Shown here: one piece after another, positions 1 through 4,710 of the stretch
Numbering within the stretch: position 1 is the stretch's first letter
Layout: the number at the start of each line of letters is the position of its first letter
The notes under the pieces: generated by a model
The model's database searches: none
Seen by the model: only the letters and a program-made list of their open reading frames with translations
Told to the model about the DNA's origin: nothing
NCBI GenBank assembly: GCA_025966435.1
Contig: JAICRQ010000187.1
Span: 1 to 6,880 of the forward strand
DNA length: 6,880 nt
Direction of reading: 5' to 3'
DNA from: Anaerolineales bacterium
GTDB lineage: Bacteria > Chloroflexota > Anaerolineae > Anaerolineales > Villigracilaceae
Made by a program: the position numbers and the translations under genes

Positions 1-165
1 ATCACTGTCCACGAGAACAGCGGATTGTTGCGGACCTATGCATTAATGCTGCAACATGATTTGCACGATATGCCGATTGTCTCAGAAGATGGGAAACTTG
101 TCGGCGTCGCGTCACGGGTGGATATTGGGACAACAATCCTTTCTGTTTGGGCACAAGTGGATTAG
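1..165 (+). CDS. CBS-domain protein, C-terminal end (5' truncated by window)
   Basis: This is the last 54 codons of a gene that begins before the window, read in frame from base 1 to the TAG at 163-165. The residues HDLHDMPIVSEDGKLVGVAS followed by RVDIG show the classic second half of a CBS motif: a helix, then a (M/L)PIV strand, an acidic-Gly turn, an LVGV strand and an (S)RxDI ending. CBS pairs (Bateman modules) bind adenosine-containing ligands such as AMP, ATP, SAM or c-di-AMP and commonly regulate enzymes and ion transporters. The protein ends about 10 residues after the domain, so CBS is its C-terminal unit. What lies upstream (one CBS pair, or a fusion to another domain) cannot be seen. 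Its stop lies 2 nt before the permease start, so it is very probably the first visible gene of the transporter operon. The CBS call is fairly safe; its ligand is unknown. Confidence 0.75.
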   Translation: MTVHENSGLLRTYALMLQHDLHDMPIVSEDGKLVGVASRVDIGTTILSVWAQVD

Positions 166-167
166 GC

Positions 168-1454
168 ATGCCTGCTTCCGCCGTTTTTTCAAGCCTGATC
201 TTTGCAGTTAGCCTGGCATTCATTCTTTCAGAGAAGATCCATCGCTCGATCATTGGGATTGCGGGAGCCGTTCTCATGGTCGGTATTGGAAAGATCTTCG
301 GATTTTATTCTGAAGAAGCTGCTCTGGATGCAATTGACTTCAACACCCTCGGGTTATTGCTGGGTATGATGATCCTGGTTGCCATGCTGGAGCCAACGGG
401 ATTTTTTCAGTATATTGCCGTGGGGGCCGCGCGTGTTTCTCGTGGTAAGCCCGTACGCTTATTTATACTGCTGGGCAGCATCACGACTGTCCTTTCGATG
501 TTTCTCGACAATGTCACGACTGTTGTGCTGATTGCTCCGGTAACAATCTTAATTTGCGAAATCCTGGGGATTAGTCCACTTCCCTACCTAATTGCTGAAG
601 CTCTGCTTTCAAATACAGGTGGCGTAGCAACTCTGGTGGGTGATCCACCAAATGTATTGATTGGTTCGGCAGCCGGCCTTTCCTTCAATGACTTTCTTAT
701 CCATTCTCTTCCCATTGTGGCAGTCGCATGGGTAGCCACCCTGTTCCTGCTGCGCTATCTATTTCGCGATGAATTGTCAAAGATCCCAGGCAATGCCGAA
801 GCTGTGATGAGCTTGAATCCAGCCGAGTCTCTGGACGACCCTAAAACAGCTCGTCGCGTCCTGGTTATCCTGGGCGCCGCCATCTTCCTGTTCTTTGTCC
901 ACCATACCTTGCATATTAGCCCATCGTTTATCGCTGTCAGTACAGCAGCCGTTGCATTAGTTTGGGTGCAACCTGATATCAAGAAGACGTTTGAAAGAGT
1001 AGAGTGGAGCGTCCTTATTTTCTTTTCAGCTCTTTTTGTCATGGTGGGAGGGCTGGAGGCCGCCGGTGTCTTGGAGAGCATCGTCAGTCTCCTGGATGGA
1101 CTCTCCCGTATTCCGCCACTATGGTTTGGAGTTAGTCTCATCTGGATCGTCGCTGTGTTGTCCGCAGTTGTTGATAATATTCCAATTACAATTGCGTTGA
1201 TCCCTGTCATTCGAGGGCTTGGCGAAACAGGTATGGACATTACGCCTTTGTGGTGGGCGCTGGCGTTCGGCGCGGGCTTCGGGGGGAATGGGACAATTAT
1301 TGGCTCGACCGCTAATATCATTGTTGCCTCCCTCTCCGAAAAAACGCGAACACCGATTACCTCACGCTTATGGAACAGGCGCGGCCTCCCTGCAATGCTG
1401 TTGACCTGTGCCATTGCCAGCCTGTTGTATATCGTCTTCTATGAGACTTTCTAA
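168..1454 (+). CDS. ArsB/NhaD-type ion transporter superfamily permease
   Basis: A 428-residue integral membrane protein of the ion transporter (IT) superfamily, which includes ArsB, NhaD, the P protein and SLC13/CitM relatives. About 11-12 hydrophobic segments are visible. The two inverted halves each carry the family's re-entrant and helix motifs: FLDNVTTVVLIAPVT near residues 112-126 with GDPPNVLIGSAAG near 158-170, and VVDNIPITIALIPV near 334-347 with GGNGTIIGSTANI near 372-384. The paired DN(V/I)T/P motifs and the GDPPN/GSTAN signatures are typical of the superfamily. The length matches ArsB and NhaD (about 420-450). I chose ATG 168, two bases after the upstream stop and with a weak AGTGG at 156-160; a TTG at 147 in the same frame would overlap the CBS gene and has no ribosome site. 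Its stop overlaps the next ATG (TAATG). The substrate cannot be fixed from sequence alone. Na+/H+ exchange is plausible given the antiporter next door, while arsenite or organic anion transport are alternatives; no ars genes are nearby. Confidence 0.88.
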   Translation: MPASAVFSSLIFAVSLAFILSEKIHRSIIGIAGAVLMVGIGKIFGFYSEEAALDAIDFNTLGLLLGMMILVAMLEPTGFFQYIAVGAARVSRGKPVRLFILLGSITTVLSMFLDNVTTVVLIAPVTILICEILGISPLPYLIAEALLSNTGGVATLVGDPPNVLIGSAAGLSFNDFLIHSLPIVAVAWVATLFLLRYLFRDELSKIPGNAEAVMSLNPAESLDDPKTARRVLVILGAAIFLFFVHHTLHISPSFIAVSTAAVALVWVQPDIKKTFERVEWSVLIFFSALFVMVGGLEAAGVLESIVSLLDGLSRIPPLWFGVSLIWIVAVLSAVVDNIPITIALIPVIRGLGETGMDITPLWWALAFGAGFGGNGTIIGSTANIIVASLSEKTRTPITSRLWNRRGLPAMLLTCAIASLLYIVFYETF

Positions 1455-2710
1455 TGACAACCTTTCTTCAGCTTGCTTTGCTTCTTTCTATCATCCTTCT
1501 GTCCGCCAAACTGGCAGGGTATCTAAGTGTCCGGCTGGGCCAGCCGTCTGTTCTGGGAGAACTTTTGGTTGGCATTCTTCTCGGACCGTCTGTCATCGAT
1601 ATGCTTCACCTTTCATTCATAGATCCTGCCATTGCCCATACCATTGCAGAACTTGGTGAACTTGGGGTTCTACTGCTCATGTTCATAGCAGGCTTGGAAT
1701 TACACCTGGATGAACTTACCAAAAATACAAGAGTAGCCGCGTTGGGAGGCTTTCTGGGAGTGCTGGTGCCCACTGCGCTCGGCTGGGGTACTGGGAGACT
1801 CTTTGGCTTAGACAATAATACGGCGATTTTTCTTGGTCTTACGCTCGGCGCCACAAGTGTGAGTATTTCTGCTCAAACGCTGATGGAACTAAAGGTTTTG
1901 CGGAGCCGCGTAGGTTTAAGTCTGTTAGGGGCAGCGGTTTTCGATGATATTCTGGTGATTCTATTTCTGTCCATCTTTTTGGCTGTCGCAGCAGGCACCG
2001 GGAATCTCGCCGGTGTGTTGTGGATCCTGGCGAGGATGGTTGCTTTTCTAGCTCTCTCGGTGGCATTCGGGTTATGGGTCTTGCCCTGGATGATGCGACG
2101 GGTTGCCCATTTGCCAATTAGCCAGGGAGTGCTGACGCTGGCGCTCGTCGTCATGCTCGCTTATGGATTGGCGGCGGAACTTTTGGGCGGTATGGCAGCC
2201 ATCACCGGCGCCTTTATTGCCGGCCTGATGATGGCTCGCAGCGGGGAGAAAGAACGCGTGGAACACGGTGTGCATGCCCTGGCGTATGGACTCTTCGTGC
2301 CGATTTTTTTCATCAACATTGGGCTTTCGGTTAATGTCCGTTCCCTGCAGGTCGAGATGATCTGGTTCACGCTGGCAATCATCCTGATTGCTATTATCGG
2401 TAAGTGGGTGGGCGCGGGGATTGGGGCAAGGCTGGGAGGATTGAACGTGCGCGAGTCGGTCCAATTGGGAGCCGGCATGGTCTCGCGCGGGGAAGTTGGC
2501 TTGATCGTAGCGAGTGTAGGTATCAATGAAGGCTTAGTCGGTTCAGATCAGTTTTCCGCCATCGTCGGCATGGTGCTGGTTACCACCCTTGTGACGCCAC
2601 CTATCCTGCGGGCGCTATTCACTGAGAACAAACCAAAGACGCAAACATCTTTACCTGAAACCGAACAGGGTGTATCGTCTGATGATCCGCAAAATGAGGA
2701 GACAACCTGA
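1454..2710 (+). CDS. CPA2-family cation:proton antiporter (NapA/KefB-type membrane domain)
   Basis: A 418-residue inner-membrane antiporter that should exchange Na+ or K+ for H+. Family signatures in order are LGQPSVLGELLVGILLGPS (residues 28-46), LGELGVLLLMFIAGLE (67-82), GATSVSISAQTL (132-143), an aspartate pair in AVFDDILVIL (D164-D165), GAFIAGLMMAR (252-262), PIFFINIGLSV (283-293), a lysine in IIGKWVGAG (K317) and GMVSRGEVGLIVA (341-353). In the family the DD pair is the ion-binding site and DD is linked to electrogenic exchange, as in NapA; the conserved lysine has a known counterpart there. The protein stops soon after the last membrane segment, leaving a hydrophilic tail of roughly 28 residues (391-418) rich in T, E and D. 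There is no RCK/KTN or TrkA-C domain. It starts in a TAATG overlap with the permease and ends in a TGATG overlap with the PII-like gene, so it is translationally coupled on both sides. Ion choice is not determined. Confidence 0.92.
   Translation: MTTFLQLALLLSIILLSAKLAGYLSVRLGQPSVLGELLVGILLGPSVIDMLHLSFIDPAIAHTIAELGELGVLLLMFIAGLELHLDELTKNTRVAALGGFLGVLVPTALGWGTGRLFGLDNNTAIFLGLTLGATSVSISAQTLMELKVLRSRVGLSLLGAAVFDDILVILFLSIFLAVAAGTGNLAGVLWILARMVAFLALSVAFGLWVLPWMMRRVAHLPISQGVLTLALVVMLAYGLAAELLGGMAAITGAFIAGLMMARSGEKERVEHGVHALAYGLFVPIFFINIGLSVNVRSLQVEMIWFTLAIILIAIIGKWVGAGIGARLGGLNVRESVQLGAGMVSRGEVGLIVASVGINEGLVGSDQFSAIVGMVLVTTLVTPPILRALFTENKPKTQTSLPETEQGVSSDDPQNEETT
2696..2701 (+). promoter_or_regulatory. 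Shine-Dalgarno site for the PII-like gene
   Basis: GAGGAG lies inside the last codons of the antiporter gene, 8 nt before the ATG at 2710. It supports that start over the in-frame ATG at 2716 and shows that the small gene has its own strong ribosome site as well as the TGATG coupling. A regulator made in amounts comparable to or above the transporter would fit. Confidence 0.65.
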
Positions 2711-3069
2711 TGTATATGATTCTATTTGTCCTAAATAATCCAGACCGCCTGGAAGAGCTGCTCATTGCGTGGGAGGAGAACGGTGTAGAAGGGGCAACGG
2801 TGTTGTTCAGTACTGGTCTCGGGCGTATTCGTGAACTGGATGCATGGCGCGACGATATGCCTTTGATCCCCTCCTTGAGAGATTTCTACGAACTCCCGGA
2901 AAATATGAACCGCACGATCTTCACAATCGTCAAAGATGAAGCAGTAGTGGACTCGGTCGTCGCTGCCACGAAGAAAGTTGTCGGTGAGCTGGATGAACAG
3001 GAGACAGGCTTGCTGCTTGTCCTGCCCGTGATGCGTGCCTATGGGGCAAATCCAAAGAAAAAAATATAA
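2710..3069 (+). CDS. PII-like signalling protein (putative transporter regulator)
   Basis: A 119-residue soluble protein with the beta-alpha-beta-beta-alpha-beta order of the PII superfamily. A first strand (MYMILFVLNN, 1-10) leads into helix PDRLEELLIAWEENG (11-25) and strand VEGATVLFSTG (26-36). A long charged excursion at about 37-68 occupies the T-loop position. Then come strand RTIFTIVKDE (68-77), helix AVVDSVVAATKKVVGELDE (78-96) and strand TGLLLVLPVMRAYG (99-112). Length is close to classical PII (112). The canonical GlnB/GlnK signatures are missing: there is no uridylylation-type tyrosine context and no GDGK segment before the last strand. This makes it one of the divergent PII-like families rather than a nitrogen regulator. 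Such proteins are typically trimers that bind nucleotides at subunit clefts and act on a neighbouring transporter, as SbtB does with SbtA. Here the overlapping neighbour is the CPA2 antiporter. The fold call is good; ligand and target are inference. Confidence 0.75.
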   Translation: MYMILFVLNNPDRLEELLIAWEENGVEGATVLFSTGLGRIRELDAWRDDMPLIPSLRDFYELPENMNRTIFTIVKDEAVVDSVVAATKKVVGELDEQETGLLLVLPVMRAYGANPKKKI

Positions 3070-3098
3070 TACTGAGTCGTTCGCAGTGTGCCAGAGTT

Positions 3099-3713
3099 TT
3101 AGGTTGCAGTGCCCCACCAACAGTACGTGGACGACTTTGGAAATTCGGCTATATATCCCATCTCAATCTGGCTGATCTGAAAACCACCTTGCATCAGCAA
3201 CGCCGGAATGTCGCGCGTCAGCGACAAGCCCTGGAACAGCCAGCGGTGAAGGGGCTCCAGCCGCTTTTGCCAGCGCTGGACTGCCGGGTCAGGTGAACGC
3301 CCAAGCTCAAAGAAGATCAGTTTGCCGTCCGGTTTCAGGACTCGCCGAAGCCCTTGAATTGCCTCCCCGATACCGGGAATCGTGCACAATGTAAAGGTGC
3401 TGACGACCGTATCCATTATGTCGTCTTCCAGAGGGATGCGCTCGCCGGGCAGGTCCAGAAATTCGATATTCAAGTGGGTTCGATGCAACTGCGTTTGCGC
3501 CAGCCGAATCATCCCCGGGTTGGGCTCCAGGGCATACAGTTTGCTCACTCTTGTGGCATCGTAATGGACGAAATTAGCGCCAGAGCCTGCCCCGATCTCG
3601 AGAACCTTTCCCTCAGCCATGGGGATGAGCTTCTGGCGAATTTCCCGGATGGGCGGGGGATCCCCCAGCATGTTCACAAGGCGGGGATAGATCTCGTCTC
3701 TAAAGAATGGCAT
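3099..3713 (-). CDS. class I SAM-dependent methyltransferase (Methyltransf_11 / METTL7-like)
   Basis: A 204-residue soluble Rossmann-fold methyltransferase. Motif I is VLEIGAGSGANF (residues 37-48), which binds SAM. The acidic residue at the end of strand 2 is E63 in ALEPNPGM, the usual contact for the SAM ribose. A LPGERIPLEDDIMDTVVSTF stretch (88-107) matches the post-I/motif II region, and LRRVLKPDGKLIFFE (122-136) is the motif III strand. The C-terminal end GYIAEFPK...WWGTA resembles the UbiE-like/METTL7-like subgroup annotated as phospholipid, quinone or small-molecule methyltransferases. Length is normal for that group and no membrane anchor is visible. The ATG at 3713 follows the upstream methyltransferase stop by 12 nt without an obvious Shine-Dalgarno, so translation may depend on that gene. 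It converges with the PII-like gene, 29 nt away. The acceptor substrate is unknown. Confidence 0.88.
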   Translation of the reverse strand: MPFFRDEIYPRLVNMLGDPPPIREIRQKLIPMAEGKVLEIGAGSGANFVHYDATRVSKLYALEPNPGMIRLAQTQLHRTHLNIEFLDLPGERIPLEDDIMDTVVSTFTLCTIPGIGEAIQGLRRVLKPDGKLIFFELGRSPDPAVQRWQKRLEPLHRWLFQGLSLTRDIPALLMQGGFQISQIEMGYIAEFPKSSTYCWWGTAT

Positions 3714-3725
3714 GAATAGGTTCTA

Positions 3726-4337
3726 CTATCTGCGGCAGTAACAGTAAATGAACTTTTGTTCCGTTCCAAAAGGCGTGTGATGTGTTTCGTTTGTGCTGTC
3801 CACCAGATCAAATTCATCACCAAATTCGCTGTGCAGGCTCTCCGGGTTATAGCGCATCACTTCCAGCCCACTGCAGTGATCGGGTCCGTCGGGAGCAAAT
3901 GTGGCGACAATGATATGTCCTCTTGTCCGGACGGCACGTCGTACCGCATCTACGTAACGCTTACGATCCTCTGGTTGCGTCAGGAAGTGGAACACAGCGC
4001 GGTCATGCCAGAGGTCATAGGCTTGTTCAGGCAGGTCTGCCTGTGTAATATCGGCTTCGATCCAGTTCACATGGGCGGCGCGTCTGCCCAGCCGTTGACG
4101 AGCGATCCGCAGCGCCGCCCCGGAGACGTCCAGGATGCTGATGCGCTGGAAGCCATCCACAATGAGATCATCCGACAGGGTGGAGGTGCCGCCGCCGACG
4201 TCTATGATACGGTCTGTTTTACGAATTCCCGTGCGCTTGATATATTCCAGCGAAAACTTTGCATGCCCCTGATACCAGCTCACCTGGGTGGGTGATTTTG
4301 TTTCGTAGATATGTTCCCAATGAGTTTTCTCGTTCAT
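3726..4337 (-). CDS. class I SAM-dependent methyltransferase (second, distinct subfamily)
   Basis: A 203-residue SAM-dependent methyltransferase, first gene of a two-gene minus-strand operon. It opens with HWEHIYETKSPTQVSWYQ (6-23), typical of a widespread bacterial family related in sequence style to eukaryotic CSKMT/METTL12 and TehB/thiopurine-type enzymes. Motif I is IIDVGGGTSTL (44-54), the ribose-binding acid is D70 in SILDVS, and EADIT (94-98) and YDLWHDRAVFHFL (107-119) form motif II. IIVATFAPDGPDHCSG (142-157) is the strand-4/5 region with the ATFAPDGPxxCSG pattern seen in that family. The protein ends QKFIYCYCRR, so it is complete. ATG 4337 is preceded by a strong AAAGGA site. It shares only the fold with its downstream neighbour, so the pair is not a recent duplication. 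The substrate is unknown. Confidence 0.88.
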   Translation of the reverse strand: MNEKTHWEHIYETKSPTQVSWYQGHAKFSLEYIKRTGIRKTDRIIDVGGGTSTLSDDLIVDGFQRISILDVSGAALRIARQRLGRRAAHVNWIEADITQADLPEQAYDLWHDRAVFHFLTQPEDRKRYVDAVRRAVRTRGHIIVATFAPDGPDHCSGLEVMRYNPESLHSEFGDEFDLVDSTNETHHTPFGTEQKFIYCYCRR

Positions 4338-4344
4338 CTGATTG

Positions 4345-4350
4345 TCCTTT
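4345..4350 (-). promoter_or_regulatory. Shine-Dalgarno site for the upstream methyltransferase
   Basis: AAAGGA on the minus strand sits 7 nt before the ATG at 4337. It decides that start even though the frame remains open for about 186 nt further upstream. Confidence 0.7.
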
Positions 4351-4454
4351 GCGCTTTCATCGCTCGTACCGACACAGGCAGGCTCATACGCCGCACGGAC
4401 CGCTTCATCAAGGCGCTTGTGAGCGGGACGAAATACTCTTCCTGTGATATGGAG

Positions 4455-4460
4455 ATTATA
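4455..4460 (-). promoter_or_regulatory. candidate -10 box (TATAAT) for the methyltransferase operon
   Basis: A perfect TATAAT on the minus strand, about 118 nt before the methyltransferase ATG. No good -35 hexamer lies 16-18 nt upstream (closest is a poor GACAAA-type match), and there is no TG extension, so it may be a chance match in AT-rich DNA. Confidence 0.3.
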
Positions 4461-4497
4461 GCCGTAACATATTAAGATTTTGTCTCTTCTATTCAGA

Positions 4498-4527
4498 ATG
4501 ATAAGATTTGAAAAATACCTAACTCAA
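4498..4527 (-). promoter_or_regulatory. candidate sigma-70-type promoter for the methyltransferase operon
   Basis: On the minus strand TTGAGT (4527-4522) and TATCAT (4503-4498) are separated by 18 nt, each 4-5 of 6 matches to consensus. It would give a leader of roughly 150 nt before the ATG at 4337. The -35 hexamer overlaps the left arm of the inverted repeat at 4518-4548, which would suit repression or activation by a dimeric regulator. It competes with the TATAAT at 4455-4460 as the true promoter. Confidence 0.35.
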
Positions 4528-4548
4528 GTTCGTCAAATTACAGTTAGG
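4518..4548. repeat. perfect 7-bp inverted repeat, possible operator
   Basis: CCTAACT at 4518-4524 and AGTTAGG at 4542-4548 are exact reverse complements with a 17-nt spacer, giving a 24-nt centre-to-centre distance, a little over two helical turns. It lies in the middle of the divergent intergenic region and overlaps a candidate -35 element. It could be a binding site for a dimeric regulator; the loop is too long and the stem too AT-rich for a good terminator. A 7-bp match can arise by chance. Confidence 0.35.
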
Positions 4549-4581
4549 CTGGCATGGCCCTTTTTTCCTATGTAACTTTTA

Positions 4582-4608
4582 CCTTGCGGCGGCGTCCTGT
4601 CCGCGAGG
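4582..4608. other. GC-rich hairpin upstream of the secreted protein gene
   Basis: CCTTGCGG (4582-4589) can pair with CCGCGAGG (4601-4608) in an 8-bp stem with one T-G wobble and an 11-nt loop. No T-run follows it on either strand, so it is not a standard intrinsic terminator. It may sit in the 5' leader of the gene starting at 4711, but its role is unknown. Confidence 0.3.
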
Positions 4609-4710
4609 AGAACCAGTCAATCGCTGCTTGCTTTCGTTCGTAAGGGAGGCTACGGTACTGGTCATAGCAGGAAATCAATCCATTCCATTGACTACGAAAA
4701 GAGATGAGAG

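Larger units (their letters stand above)
4338..4710. other. divergent intergenic region (373 nt)
   Basis: This stretch separates the minus-strand methyltransferase operon from the plus-strand secreted protein gene, so it should hold promoters for both. The centre (about 4450-4580) is AT-rich; the flanks are more GC-rich. I see candidate minus-strand promoter elements, a perfect inverted repeat at 4518-4548 and a GC-rich hairpin at 4582-4608, listed separately. On the minus strand the methyltransferase frame stays open upstream of its ATG to a TGA at 4524-4526, without an ATG, GTG or TTG to start from. No convincing sigma-70-type promoter is visible for the plus-strand gene; TTGCTT at 4628-4633 with TACGGT at 4651-4656 is a poor match. 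No tRNA or other recognisable RNA gene is seen. Confidence 0.7.

Noticed and set aside
755..1414. A 219-codon open frame on the minus strand
   Set aside because: It lies wholly inside the permease gene, antisense to it, and its protein is rich in T, P, R and S with no domain pattern. The plus-strand frame has clear membrane motifs, so this is a shadow.
3056..3087. Possible terminator between the convergent PII-like and methyltransferase genes
   Set aside because: On the minus strand ACTG/CAGT (3071-3074 with 3084-3087) is followed by a T-rich run in the PII-like gene end, but a 4-bp stem with a 9-nt loop is too weak to call.
3756..4295. A 179-codon open frame on the plus strand
   Set aside because: It is antisense to the second methyltransferase, whose SAM motifs are unmistakable; the plus-strand translation shows no recognisable features.
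168..4337. Arsenic resistance locus (ArsB-like permease plus methyltransferase as ArsM)
   Set aside because: Neither methyltransferase shows the conserved cysteine set of ArsM, the genes are in opposite operons, and no arsR, arsA or arsC is present.
4547..4566. GGC-ATG-GCC followed by CTTTTTT as a plus-strand terminator
   Set aside because: The stem is only 3 bp and no plus-strand gene ends upstream of it within the intergenic region.
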